A stretch of DNA of 64,000 bases, taken from the NCBI GenBank assembly GCA_016699445.1, contig CP064976.1, positions 1,674,001 through 1,738,000 on the forward strand, read 5' to 3'. Position 1 is the first letter of the stretch. Each line of letters opens with the position of its first letter. A program made the position numbers and the translations under genes. This DNA comes from Deltaproteobacteria bacterium (lineage in GTDB: Bacteria; UBA10199; JACPAL01; GCA-016699445). Of this stretch, positions 8,481 to 18,844 are shown piece by piece. The notes under the pieces were generated by a model that saw only the letters and a program-made list of their open reading frames with translations, had not been told where the DNA came from and searched no databases.

Positions 8481-11321
8481 TTAGGGTGTGGTGGGACAGG
8501 TATCAGCCAAAGAAGGACGGTAACCTGCTTGACAAGTATTAAAAGTGGCAGTGGTGTTTTGTGGCACGTAGCACGTTGGGCAACCTAGCTCGAGATAATT
8601 AATAGGAGTGCCATCACTCATCATGCGAGTAAGAGCGGCTTGATAAGCATCCATAAAATTTTGGTTGGCTTGAGTACTGCCCGTAGGGACCAGTGAGCCA
8701 TCACGTCTAGCGGCTCGCATGGTGAGCGAATACATCTGACCAATCATAGGGCTGGCCGTAGGGTTAGCTGTGAACTGAAGCGAGGGGAATGAGAAGTAGC
8801 CTGCAGTTTTCAGTGTATCGAGATAAGAGCTTGAAAAACGTGAATCTGAAGGAAAAAGCTGAGTGCTGGTGTTTCCACCCATAAATCGGGCGCCAGTAGC
8901 TCTGCCGCCAAAGCTGGCCGGATCAAAAACAACAACAGGTTTAAGAACAGGGTAGAGCATGCGCGTAGGACCTCCAGTATCCATAGTATAAGGGTTGGAA
9001 GCTCCGACACGGACTCCTCCAGCATTACCAGTCAAATAAAAGGCAGGCTGAGGCCCGATGCCATCAGCATAACGAGGGATTAAACTCATGTTGGCAGGAG
9101 GATCTTCAGAAGCTGGGAGAAAAGTTTCGGTGCCATTGATGGTTCGAGCTGTAATGGGAGAAGAGGTCATGTTTTGATTCAGACGAACATGATTAGGTCT
9201 GCCACGCATGTTGATGCTAATTTCTTTTTCTAATTTCAAATAACCGCGACCATATTTATAGCTGGCTCTGGTTTCATTATAATGAGGATTGCTGGAGTCA
9301 TCAGAATAACGAGCATAAATGGATTGGAGACCGACACTTCTTTCAGCCAGTCTTATGAGGGCCGCTTTCAGTTCTGAGGGGTTTCTGTGAAATTGAGGGT
9401 AGCGATCCAGAAGTAGGGCTGTCATTCCTGAGGCTATTGCGGCAGCTCCTGAAGTTCCTAATACAACACTGGGTGCGAAGGGAAGTGTGGGTGTTGGAAC
9501 GACAAAATCAGGTTTAACCGCATCAGAATTTAAGTCGCTGCGAGATTGAAGTGTGAGAAAATTTCGATTCAAATCATTAGGTTTTCTTCCAAAAGTGATG
9601 GTGGGGCCTCGACTTGAGTAGCTGGTTGGACCTTGAACCGAGCAGGCAGTACCAGCAGGTGCAATACAATCGGCAGCTCCAACGGTTACGGTTTCAGGCC
9701 ATGAATTCCCTTCGGCTATTGAGGACGCAGAATTATAAACTTTCATGCTATTATTTACCGCAAAGACATTAAGATAAGCGGGCTCTGAGCTTGTTGATGT
9801 CGCAGTATCACTTTTTGAGATAACAATTCCATAGCGACCTAGGTTGATTCCACAGGCTGAGGTGGGAATGTCTGCTTGAATTAAATTACCAAATGCGACG
9901 TCAGTTGTGTGATTTGAAAAAGAAATTAATCTTTTTGAATAATTGATTCCACCGCCATTATCATAGGCGACAGTTCTCCATCCTCTCTCTGAAGGATTAT
10001 ATTTAACTAGTAATAAATCATAATCCATTGAGTGGTCAGGAGATATCCCAACAGAAATAAGGATAGGTACGTCCCTGGAATCTGAGTCGGCTAAGCATCC
10101 TAGATCATTAACAACCACTTCTCCTGAGACATGACTTGTTTCGGCTAAATCAACCAATGGCCCTGGAGGTGAATCCAAAATTGCAGTGCTTGCTGTTTGA
10201 GTATTCCAATTAAGAAGTTTTCGGTATTGTCTTGAGCCTATAAAATCTCCAGACCAATGCATTCCAGTAGAGGCATAGTTTCCTGCAGAAGCCACAGTGA
10301 GGATGCCATATTCTGAGGCCCATTCATGTAAGCTTTGAGTAGGTCCTGGAAAGGCTGCAGGTCCTACTTTTCTATCAATGAGACTGGTTAAAGAAGTATT
10401 AATAATATCTGGATTCATTAAAATTGCAGCTCGTATTCCTTGAGCTAAAGATCCTGCAATATTTCCAATATTTATCAGAATGTAACGAGCTTCTGGTGCT
10501 TGTTCATAAGCTAAGGCAAGCATGAGATTGCCATGGTCATTATAAATTGATGGGTTGAAATTTTGCGCGATCCTTGTTCCTTGTGGAATCAGTCTTCTGG
10601 AAATCAGATCTGGAAACTGACGTTCGTCAAAATTATCTACAATGGCAATAGTGACAGGTCTTCCTTCTCCGCCACGACCACTGCCTGTAATACGTCCAGT
10701 CAGCTGCCACCAGTCCGCGTTGGTCCCTGCCCAAGCAGCACTGAATAAGGTTGTGTGTTCATAGTCAGCAATCGCAAGCCTCTCGACATGATTAGAGAGT
10801 TCTCTGAGCTCTGAGATGGGGACTTCGATTCCAAAAGCTCTAGGATCTTCATCGGTAAGAATCTTAGCTCCATGTTGAGTCAACACTTCATGAAAATCTC
10901 TTTTTTGACCTGAATAATCATAATCAAAAGCAGTGAGGATCAGTCTATCTTCAATGACACGATCGTGAGGGATGTGAGCCGCTTTGGCCCAATCAGAATC
11001 TCCATTTTCATAAGCTGTGAGAGCTGTCAGAAGTTGGTCTCCAAGAATACCCCACAACATTGTCTCTTCATCGGACTTTTCTTTTAAGCCAATAGATTTT
11101 GCGGAAGCTTTGAGAGCTTCAAGCTGTTCTTTCTTTTGATTGGCAATAGAATCTGGAAGCGGATCTTTAAGAGTCTCTTGGAAAACATCTTGGGAAATAC
11201 TTGGGGAAATATTTTGAGAAATATCTTTAATGTCTTCAACAACAGGCTTTGTGTGAGCTGACTGCGTGAATGAAAGCAGTGTTAAACAAGAGAGAAGAGC
11301 GATTTTATTTTTTAGAATCAT
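8481..11321 (-). CDS. Exported subtilisin-like S8 protease, array copy 3
   Basis: 946 residues, same family as its neighbours: identical signal peptide, S8 residues in IVDNFD, DHGNLML, ASAGN and GTSGAAA, and SSRGP before the serine. The N-domain carries an extra ten residues after SQN (ISPSISQD) compared with copies 1 and 2. The first 170 residues match copy 2 almost exactly, the core differs, and the C-terminal domain has its own substitutions. The final cysteine motif reads CPTCYVPQ. RBS and 26-nt spacer are repeated from the other copies, which points to tandem duplication of gene plus leader. Confidence 0.9.
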   Translation of the reverse strand: MILKNKIALLSCLTLLSFTQSAHTKPVVEDIKDISQNISPSISQDVFQETLKDPLPDSIANQKKEQLEALKASAKSIGLKEKSDEETMLWGILGDQLLTALTAYENGDSDWAKAAHIPHDRVIEDRLILTAFDYDYSGQKRDFHEVLTQHGAKILTDEDPRAFGIEVPISELRELSNHVERLAIADYEHTTLFSAAWAGTNADWWQLTGRITGSGRGGEGRPVTIAIVDNFDERQFPDLISRRLIPQGTRIAQNFNPSIYNDHGNLMLALAYEQAPEARYILINIGNIAGSLAQGIRAAILMNPDIINTSLTSLIDRKVGPAAFPGPTQSLHEWASEYGILTVASAGNYASTGMHWSGDFIGSRQYRKLLNWNTQTASTAILDSPPGPLVDLAETSHVSGEVVVNDLGCLADSDSRDVPILISVGISPDHSMDYDLLLVKYNPSERGWRTVAYDNGGGINYSKRLISFSNHTTDVAFGNLIQADIPTSACGINLGRYGIVISKSDTATSTSSEPAYLNVFAVNNSMKVYNSASSIAEGNSWPETVTVGAADCIAPAGTACSVQGPTSYSSRGPTITFGRKPNDLNRNFLTLQSRSDLNSDAVKPDFVVPTPTLPFAPSVVLGTSGAAAIASGMTALLLDRYPQFHRNPSELKAALIRLAERSVGLQSIYARYSDDSSNPHYNETRASYKYGRGYLKLEKEISINMRGRPNHVRLNQNMTSSPITARTINGTETFLPASEDPPANMSLIPRYADGIGPQPAFYLTGNAGGVRVGASNPYTMDTGGPTRMLYPVLKPVVVFDPASFGGRATGARFMGGNTSTQLFPSDSRFSSSYLDTLKTAGYFSFPSLQFTANPTASPMIGQMYSLTMRAARRDGSLVPTGSTQANQNFMDAYQAALTRMMSDGTPINYLELGCPTCYVPQNTTATFNTCQAGYRPSLADTCPTTP

Positions 11322-11350
11322 AAGAGAGTCCTTAAATTATTATTAAATAT

Positions 11351-14175
11351 TTAGGGTGTTGTGGGACAAGTATCAGCCAAAGAAGGACGATAACCCATCT
11401 GACAAGTATTAAAAGTGGCAGTGGTGTTTTGTCTCACGAAGCAATTAGTACAACCCAAAGAAAGATAGTCGATAGGAGTGCCATCACGCATCATGCGAGC
11501 TTGAGCTGCGGACAAGGCTGCATTGTAGTCTGATGTTGCTTGAGTACTGTCAGTAGGTACGAGTGTTCCATCACGTCTAGCCGCCCGCATGGTGAGCGAA
11601 AACATCTGGCCAATCATGGGGCTAGCCGTAGGATTGGCTGTGAACTGAAGTGAGGGGAATGAAAAATATCCGGCTGTTTTTTGAGCATCGAGATAAGAAC
11701 TTGAAAACCGAAGGTTTGAAGGAAAAAGCTGTGTGCTGTTTGTGCCACCCATAAACATAGCTCCACGAGCCCCAGCCGCACCACCAAAGCTGGTCGGATC
11801 AAAAACAACAACAGGTTTAAGCACAGGATAGAGCATACGAGTAGGTACTCCTGTGTCAATAGTATCAGGAGTGGAAGCTCCAACACGGACTCCTCCAGTT
11901 TCACCTGTCAAATAGAAGACAGGTTGAGGGCCGATTCCATCAGCAAAACGATATATCAAACTCATGCTAGGAGGAGATTCGGAAGCAGGAAGAAATGTTT
12001 CGGTCCCATTGACCGTGCGCGCAGTTCTGGGAGAAGAGGTCATGTTTTGATTGAGACGAACATGATTAGGCCTACCACGCATGTAGACGGTATTTTCTTT
12101 TTCTAATTTTAGATAGCCTCGACCATATTTGTAGCTGGTTCTCACTTCTCCATAGCGAGGATCATTGGGATTTTCAGAGAATCGTACATAAGTGGATTGA
12201 AGCCCGACACTTCTTTCAGCAAGCCTCAAGAGGGCCGCTTTAAGTTCAGGAGGGTTTCTTCTAAATTGATAAGGATATCGATCCAAAAGTAAGGCGGCCA
12301 TTCCTGAGGTCAAGGCTGTAGCGCCTGAAGTGCCTGAATCAAGGCTGCTGCTGCCTCTCAGAGGAGGTGCTGGTGCGACAAAATCGGGTTTGACGGATTC
12401 AGCTGTTTCATCGGTTCTTGATTCAAGTGTGAGAAAGGTTCGCTCTAACTCATGAGGTTGTAATCCTCTTTCCACTGCAGGTCCTCGAGCACTAAATGGA
12501 AGAGGCCCTTGAACTGGGCACCCAGATCCTACGGGAGCAGTACAGCCAGCAGCTCCAACAGTGACAGATTTACGGTATGTATTGCTCTCCGACAACGAAG
12601 CCGCTGTGTTGTAAATTCTTAAAGTGTTATAGTAGGTGAAAAGATTGAGGTATGTTGCCTCTTCGCGGTCTGATAATTCAGCAGTTTTTTCTAAAACAAT
12701 ACCATAGCGATCAGAGTTTGTTGGACAGTTAGTTGAGGGGATATCTGATTGAATCAACTCTCCAGATATAGTTTCAGATGGAACATTTAAATATGAAAAA
12801 AATCTTTTAGACTCATATAAAACTCCATATCCAGTGTTCGGGAGAACTGTTCTCCAGCCTCTTTCACTTGGAATGTATTTTACGAGTGATACGACGTAAT
12901 CTTTCGAGGTTTCTGGTGACAATCCCGCATCAATGCGGATGGGGATATCTGACGAATCAGAACTCAATATACATCCCATATCATTAACGACGACTTCTCC
13001 TGTGACATGACTTGTTTCAGGCAGGTCAACGTTAACAAATTCGCTTGGATTAGGAAGTGTTGCTGCTTGAACATTCCAGTTTGAGAGTAGCGGGTATCTA
13101 GTTGAGGGGACAAAAAAACCTGACCAATGATATCCAGGAGCCCCCGTATTTCCTGCAGCGGCTATGACCAGAATTCCACTATCATAAGCTTTTGCGTGCA
13201 TCTCCTCTACCGGCCCTGGGTAAGATTTGAACTGACCCAATTTACGATCTAAATTATTAACTACTGATGTGCTAATGATATCTGGATTTAGATGGATGGC
13301 TGCAGAGATCCCCCTCCCTAATGAACCAAATCTATTGTCCATATTAATTAAGACAAAGCGTGCTTGAGGAGCAATTTCATATAATAATTGCAGCATCTGA
13401 TTTCCATGATCGCTTCCGTAAACACCTGCACGTGCCAGATCATCTGTGATTGTCGTTCCTGGAGGAATCAATCCTCTTGAGATGAGATCGGGAAAAAGGC
13501 GACTGTCAAACTCATCAACAATCGCAATAGTGACAGGGCGTCCATCTCCTCCCTGACCATTTCCTGTCACATGCCCTGTGAGATGCCACCAACTAGCATT
13601 GGTTCCTGCCCAGCCAGCACTTTTTTCTGCGGTATAGGTATATCCTGTGATTTCGAGTCCCGCGACGTATTGGGATAATTCTCTGAGATGAGAAATTGGG
13701 AGTTCAATTTCAATAGCTCTTGGATCAAGGCCAGGGGTGACTTTGGCGCCGTGTTCAGTCAAGAGAGCAGGAAAATCTCTTTTTTGACCTTCATAATCAT
13801 AATCAAAAGCAGTGAGGATCAGTCTATCTTCAATGACACGATCGTGAGGAATGTGACCAGCTTTAGCCCAATTGGCATCTCCATTTTCATAAGCTGTGAG
13901 AGCTGCAAGTAGTTGATCTCCAAGAGTGCCCCACAACATCGTCTCTTCATCAGACTTTTCTTTTAAGCCAATAGCTTTTGCGGAAGCTTTGAGAGCTTCA
14001 AGCTGTTCTTTCTTTTGATTGGCAATAGAGTCTGGAAGTGAATCTTTGAGAGTCTCTGGAAAACATTTTGAGAAACATCTTTAATGCCTTCAGCAACAGG
14101 CTTGGTGTGAGCTGACTGTGTTAATGAAAGCATTACTAAAAAAGAGAGAAGAGCAATTTTGTTTCTTAAAAGCAT
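11351..14175 (-). CDS. Exported subtilisin-like S8 protease, array copy 4, one frameshift
   Basis: The first copy of the array in transcription order and the most divergent one. Reading is broken once: the N-terminal 40 residues (signal peptide MLLRNKIALLSFLVM..., up to QNVFQ) run from 14175, then one T is missing near 14057 compared with the other copies, and the frame resumes so that the rest is read without interruption to 11351 (open from before 13939). S8 residues are IVDEFD, DHGNQML, AAAGN and GTSGATA. The C-terminal domain and four Cys match the family. Restoring one base gives a full-length protein of about 940 residues, so this may be an assembly error rather than a pseudogene. Confidence 0.82.
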
Positions 14176-14196
14176 GGGGATTCCTTAATTTAAATT

Positions 14197-15474
14197 TTAT
14201 TCTGAGATTGCTTCTTCAATAACGACTCCTGGAGGTACGCACATTCCTTCGGTTGCCGCATTGGTGTACAAAGGACTTCCGATGAGTCTCAGAGTTAGTG
14301 GGGGAAAAGGGTTGCTATTCACAGATAAAGCGCATCCCGTGATGTTGTAGAAATGAGCTGATTCTAAAGTAGCTGCTGGTGAAACAATATGACTAATATA
14401 GAGTCCTGTCGCGGCATCTGAGATTGTGACTCCTAAAAAATGAGAGCCCAATAATCTTTCTGTAGAAATTCCTGTGCCGCTGGTTCCGCTCACGTCAATA
14501 AATGAAAAATCTCCATCATGAACTTCTTCCATCTGTAAAAGAGCTGTGCCTCCTGGAGGGGGTGGCATTGGGGTGGGTGTTTGATTTCCACGAATGATGA
14601 GATTGGTGAGTGTGGGGGCTCCTAAACGTACCAATGTCAGGGCTGTGTCAGATGTTGTGTCGATGGCAATATCTTCGAGTCTTACCCCTGTGCCCAATGC
14701 TGCATCGGGCCCAGCGATCATTATAGATCCTACTGCATGCAAACTTCTTATTCTGTTTCCGATATGACCTATTGACCTTATTGTTGTTGGAGTGGCTTCA
14801 GACCCTACTGTAAAACTACCTACAGTGTTTCCGTGGGCATCTCGCTCAATTCCATCCAGAGTAATCCCATCGGCTTCAAATGAAAATCCAGCTCTTGGAG
14901 CGTCTCCGCAAAGATTTTGATTGCGTAAAAGGGGTGTCAGATCCGGAAGAATATTGAAGGCAGCAACCGTCAGATCAATAGGATAGGTTACGATATTTCC
15001 ATCATTATCTTGCGCATCTATATAAAGAATTTGCGCTCCAGGTGAGAGAGCGCAGGGCACACGCCATGTGAAATTTCCTTCGGTATCAATCGATACAGAT
15101 CCATGTGCGGATCCAATTCTGTAGCTTACCGAAGGAGTCCCATCTTCCATATCGCTGGCGACCACATGCATATCCACCTGTGAGCCTGCATAGATGGGAA
15201 GGGTGGGTTGTCTAATTTCTGCAGTTAAAGTGGGCGCATTTCCAATCACAGGACGATCAAAAACATCTTTCACTTGAACAACATCTTCTGCCGGACTCGC
15301 ATCAATAGCAGCATCTGCAGCAGCATCTGCTTTGAACGCGGCGTCATCTGGAGGCGGTAGATAACTGTCAGGTCCACCGACAGTGGCGTCTGTTGAATTG
15401 AGGGGCTTTAAATTAGATCCTTCAAAGCAACCCATAACAAGTGCACTGGTGAGTGCGAATGGTCTAAAGTTCAT
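14197..15474 (-). CDS. Lipoprotein with Asp/Ala-rich linker and beta-rich ectodomain
   Basis: 425 residues. The N-terminus MNFRPFALTSALVMGC has a lipobox ending at Cys16, so an acylated envelope protein is expected. A low-complexity linker rich in Asp, Ala and Pro (about residues 25-75) follows, typical of deltaproteobacterial lipoproteins. About residues 80-190 resemble an immunoglobulin/cadherin-like fold (ASDMEDG, DAQDNDGN turns). The remainder has short repeated beta-strand patterns compatible with a right-handed beta-helix (pectin-lyase-like). It is paralogous to the broken gene at 18845-20005. Position between the Cys-rich proteins and the proteases suggests a common export or surface role. 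Function unknown. Confidence 0.75.
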   Translation of the reverse strand: MNFRPFALTSALVMGCFEGSNLKPLNSTDATVGGPDSYLPPPDDAAFKADAAADAAIDASPAEDVVQVKDVFDRPVIGNAPTLTAEIRQPTLPIYAGSQVDMHVVASDMEDGTPSVSYRIGSAHGSVSIDTEGNFTWRVPCALSPGAQILYIDAQDNDGNIVTYPIDLTVAAFNILPDLTPLLRNQNLCGDAPRAGFSFEADGITLDGIERDAHGNTVGSFTVGSEATPTTIRSIGHIGNRIRSLHAVGSIMIAGPDAALGTGVRLEDIAIDTTSDTALTLVRLGAPTLTNLIIRGNQTPTPMPPPPGGTALLQMEEVHDGDFSFIDVSGTSGTGISTERLLGSHFLGVTISDAATGLYISHIVSPAATLESAHFYNITGCALSVNSNPFPPLTLRLIGSPLYTNAATEGMCVPPGVVIEEAISE

Positions 15475-15562
15475 CCACCGTCTTCGCTTTATTAGATGGA
15501 AGGTTGTGAGCTAATTTTAAAAGCAGGAAAAAAACGTTTTCAGAAGAGAAAACAAAGAGAGC

Positions 15563-16120
15563 TTATAAGGTTGGAATCATTCTATTTCCAGAGTTTCGGC
15601 AGATGTTTGAGAGGGCCGGTGTATTTTCTCTGCAGGCTGTTGTGATAACGGTTTGATGGGCTGGGTTTTCGGGATGATCAAAAATCTCTCGTGACACCCT
15701 CAATGCCAATAAAGGATTTTTCATGACAGCGGCAAAAGCAAAAGTAGGATTTTGCCACAGAATCGAACTCTCATCAGGCCAAAGATTTGTATCTCCTGAT
15801 TGAGGGAGGTCGGTCATATGTCCAAAAAATTGAAACCCGTGATGAAACAAAAACGTTTGGAGAGGATTAAAAACAGAAGCTTGTCTTGCCCATGACGCAT
15901 GACTGGCGCTGAAATCGCCCATGTCGAGAGTGCCATTATGATTCCCACTGGCATCAAAATAAGTAATGAGTTGTTGTTTTGAAATTTCAACAACAGCATT
16001 AGGTCCACGTCCATGAACTATAGGCCGAGGAACCCGTCCTCTGCCGATTCTCAATAAACGTTGCGCTTCATGAAAATCCTCACGGCTAACGGTAGATCCT
16101 GAAATTTTATAGGTGGGCAT
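15563..16120 (-). CDS. Hypothetical protein with an EF-hand-like loop
   Basis: 185 residues, no recognised family. Around residues 55-71 the sequence YFDASGNHNGTLDMGDF resembles an EF-hand calcium loop (D-x-S-x-N...G-T-L-D-x-x-D-F) with two extra residues; whether it binds Ca2+ is uncertain. Many aromatic and His residues follow (FLFHHGFQFFGH). No clear signal peptide is seen, unlike its neighbours. It begins 9 nt after the end of the frameshifted Cys-rich gene and is followed by an 88-nt gap before the lipoprotein gene, the longest gap inside the run. Confidence 0.6.
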   Translation of the reverse strand: MPTYKISGSTVSREDFHEAQRLLRIGRGRVPRPIVHGRGPNAVVEISKQQLITYFDASGNHNGTLDMGDFSASHASWARQASVFNPLQTFLFHHGFQFFGHMTDLPQSGDTNLWPDESSILWQNPTFAFAAVMKNPLLALRVSREIFDHPENPAHQTVITTACRENTPALSNICRNSGNRMIPTL

Positions 16121-16129
16121 ATGAATGTA

Positions 16130-17016
16130 TTACCGTCCCACACAAGGAATCTGAGGTGTGTGACAGTTTCTTTCGCGTTCTTCAAACATGCTGACTTCTT
16201 CTGGAGTGAGGACATCACCTGCTCGATCGCGGAGGAAGAGCCGGTTGCTGATAAAGGTATTGAATTCATCGATGCGAAAATCTCCACCGATTGAGAAAAA
16301 TGGTGGGTCTGTGACGATGGTAGATTCCCCTCCCACCCCTGAATAGGTGTAGTAAGCACGGCAGGTTGTTTCAGGAAAAGTGTATCCATTTCTGTAATGC
16401 GAAGGGATAATCCATGTGTATTCATTAATCCCAACGCTGGATTCAATGACACAATTGCTATTCACCCAACGCAGCATCAATGCGGCTTCTGCGCAAGCAT
16501 ACATGGGTAAGTTGGCGTTTCGGCGCCAAATTTGATGTCTCATTGCTAGCTTGGCATCTGTTTGGGCTCGATCATCAATAATCTGTGCTATGTCGCAAGC
16601 GACTCTGGCCAGACAAGCTCTCTCAGTGGCAACATCTAAGGCTAATCCATTAGTGCAGCTGGAGTAAAAGCATAACGATTAGAAGCGCGCATTAACAAAG
16701 TATTTTCTCTAGCTGATTCGGCACACCTGAGCTGACGTGCTCTCCCTGTTGTTATGGTAGCATCCTCAAGCATTGTATTTTCGCTAGGATTGTCCCTAGT
16801 TTGAAGTAGAGCCATAGCATCCGAAATTTCCCGACAGGTATGCGAAGGGCTAAAGAGCATGTCGGGAGTGATGAGCGGAGTCCCAAAAGCGGAAGAGACA
16901 ATAGGATCTCGGGTCAGATCATCAATGGAAGGAGTGCTTGTTCCACCAAAGGCTAGAAGCAGGGAAGGAATGAGTGTGAAGAGTAGTGAGAGTGTGTATT
17001 TAAATTTTTGTTTCAT
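16130..17016 (-). CDS. Cys-rich exported protein, copy A, one frameshift
   Basis: Member of the local four-copy family of about 293 residues. Signal peptide (MKQKFKYTLSLLFTLIPSLLLAF) and the STPSIDDLTRDPIV start are intact. Near 16665 one base is missing relative to copies B-D (in the codons for the SSCTNG motif), after which the frame is closed until the downstream frame continues to the family C-terminus IPCVGR at 16130. Repairing one base restores all ten family cysteines. No stop-rich decay is visible, so this is either a very recent pseudogene or an assembly indel. Confidence 0.72.
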
Positions 17017-17043
17017 AAAGTTCTCCTTAAAAATGGATTCATA

Positions 17044-17925
17044 TTACCGTCCCACACAAGGAATCTGAGGTGTGTGACAGTTTCTTTCCTGTTCTTCAAA
17101 CATGCTGACTTCTTCGGGGGTGAGGGCGCCGCCAGCTTCATCGCGGAGAAGCAGTCGATTACTAATGAAAGGGTTAAACTCATCAATCCGGAAGTCGGCT
17201 GCGATGGAGAAAAAAGGTGGATCGGTTTCGATCATGGATTCTCCTTCCACACCTGAATAGGTGTAGTAAGCACGACAAGAAGTTTCAGGATAGGTGATTC
17301 CTTTTTCATAGGTGGATGGGATAATCCATGTATATTCATTAATCCCAACGCTGGATTCAATGACACAATTGCTATTAACCCAACGCAGCATTAAAGCAGC
17401 TTCTGCACAGGCAATTATATGTCGAGCAGCAGATCGGCGCCATCCATCGTGTCTCATGGCTAGTTCTGCATTCATTTGGACACGATCATCAATGCGTGAT
17501 GCTATGTCGCAAGAGACTCGCGCTAAGCAGGCTCTTTGTGTGGCAACATCCAAAGCTAGACCATTGGTGCAGCTGGAGTAGAAAAAATAACGATTAAAGG
17601 CTCTTATCAGTAAAGCATCTTCTCGAGAAGATTCGACACATCGGCGTTGTCGCATATTATGTGTCGTCCGAGTTATAGGTTCGGACCCCCCAGAAGGATC
17701 ATCCATATAAGACAAGTAATCCATCGCATCAGAAATTTCCTTGCAAGTATGAGGTGGGCTAAAAAGCCTTCCTGGAGTGATGACGGGAGTCCCAAAAGCT
17801 GAAGTGACAATAGGATCTCGAGTTAGATCATCAATGGAAGGAGTGCTTGTTCCACCAAAGGCTAGAAGCAGGGAAGGAATAAGTGTGAAGAATAGTGAGA
17901 GTGTGTATTTAAATTTTTGTTTCAT
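17044..17925 (-). CDS. Cys-rich exported protein, copy B
   Basis: 293 residues; family not recognised. Signal peptide about residues 1-22. Ten cysteines are conserved across the local copies (HTC, RRC, SSC, RAC, SC, AC, NC, SCRAY, NCHT, IPCVGR), an even number compatible with five disulfides in an oxidising compartment. The most conserved blocks are CVIESSVGINEYTW, YYTYSGV and PPFFSIAADFRIDEFN. AAGGAGAAC lies upstream of the ATG and is repeated before copy A. No catalytic motif can be named. Confidence 0.72.
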   Translation of the reverse strand: MKQKFKYTLSLFFTLIPSLLLAFGGTSTPSIDDLTRDPIVTSAFGTPVITPGRLFSPPHTCKEISDAMDYLSYMDDPSGGSEPITRTTHNMRQRRCVESSREDALLIRAFNRYFFYSSCTNGLALDVATQRACLARVSCDIASRIDDRVQMNAELAMRHDGWRRSAARHIIACAEAALMLRWVNSNCVIESSVGINEYTWIIPSTYEKGITYPETSCRAYYTYSGVEGESMIETDPPFFSIAADFRIDEFNPFISNRLLLRDEAGGALTPEEVSMFEEQERNCHTPQIPCVGR

Positions 17926-17952
17926 AAAGTTCTCCTTAAAAATGGATTCATA

Positions 17953-18831
17953 TTACCGTCCCACACAAGGAATCTGAGGTGTGTGGCAGTTTCTTTCCCG
18001 TTCTTCATACATGCGGGCTTCTTCTGGAGTGAGGACACCACCTGCTCGATCGCGGAGGAAGAGCCGGTTGCTGATAAAAATATTAAACTCATCAATGCGA
18101 AAATCTCCACCGATTGAGAAAAATGGAGGGTCTGTAACGATTGTGGATTCGCCGCCGACGCCGGAATAGGTGTAATAAGCACGACAGGATGTTTCAGGGT
18201 AAGTGATGCCTCTGGAGTATTCAGCAGGGACAATCCAAGTATATTCATTAATCCCAACGCTGGATTCAATAACACATCCGCTATTGAACCATCGAAGTTG
18301 AAGAGCTGCCTGCGCGCAGGCAACCATATTTCGACCTTGAGATACTCTCCACAGAGTATGCCGTTGAGCAAGTTTTGAATCGCTGTGTACCCTATCGTCA
18401 ATAACTTGTGCTATCTCACAAGAAATATTGGCCAAACAGGCTCTTTCCGTCGCTATATCCAGGGCTAGGCCATTGGTACAGCTGGAGTAAAAAAAATAAC
18501 GATTAAAGGCGCGCATGAGTAAAGCATCTTCTCGGGAGGATTCTGCACATCTGGCTTGACGAGTTCTTGCTGTCGTATCTGTAATGATTTCATCCTGGAC
18601 TTCAGGTCGGTCAATTCTGTTAATAGCATCCATCGCATCAGAAATTTCCTGACAAGTATGCGAAGGACTAAAGAGCATACTCGGAGTAATCAGAGGAATT
18701 CCTGTGGCTGAAGTGACAATAGGATCTCGAGTTAGATCATCAATGGAAGGAGTGCTTGTTCCACCAAAGGCTAGAAGCAGGGAAGGAATGAGTGTGAAGA
18801 GTAGTGAGAGTGTGTGTTTTAATTTTTGCAT
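17953..18831 (-). CDS. Cys-rich exported protein, copy C
   Basis: 292 residues, same family: signal peptide, STPSIDDLTRDPIV block, ten cysteines, C-terminal IPCVGR. In the middle it carries the LQLRWFNSGC variant shared with copy D, while copies A and B have LMLRWVNSNC, again a mosaic pattern. Its last third is closest to copy A (FSIGGDFRIDEFN). It lies between copy B and the broken lipoprotein gene, with 13 nt to the latter. Confidence 0.72.
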   Translation of the reverse strand: MQKLKHTLSLLFTLIPSLLLAFGGTSTPSIDDLTRDPIVTSATGIPLITPSMLFSPSHTCQEISDAMDAINRIDRPEVQDEIITDTTARTRQARCAESSREDALLMRAFNRYFFYSSCTNGLALDIATERACLANISCEIAQVIDDRVHSDSKLAQRHTLWRVSQGRNMVACAQAALQLRWFNSGCVIESSVGINEYTWIVPAEYSRGITYPETSCRAYYTYSGVGGESTIVTDPPFFSIGGDFRIDEFNIFISNRLFLRDRAGGVLTPEEARMYEERERNCHTPQIPCVGR

Positions 18832-18844
18832 AATATTTCCCTTT

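Larger units (their letters stand above)
2795..14175 (-). repeat. Tandem array of four subtilase genes with exchanged blocks
   Basis: Four paralogous genes of about 2.8 kb lie head to tail, separated by 26-29 nt of conserved leader. Ends of the genes are nearly identical between copies while the protease cores diverge. Copy 1 (about 3030-3622) and copy 2 (about 5879-6471) appear identical over roughly 590 nt, including synonymous sites. This indicates recent duplication and/or gene conversion. Confidence 0.85.

Noticed and set aside
2795..14175. Repetitive block first taken for a possible CRISPR or satellite array
   Set aside because: The period is a whole 2.8-kb gene with coding capacity and signal peptides; no short repeat-spacer pattern exists.
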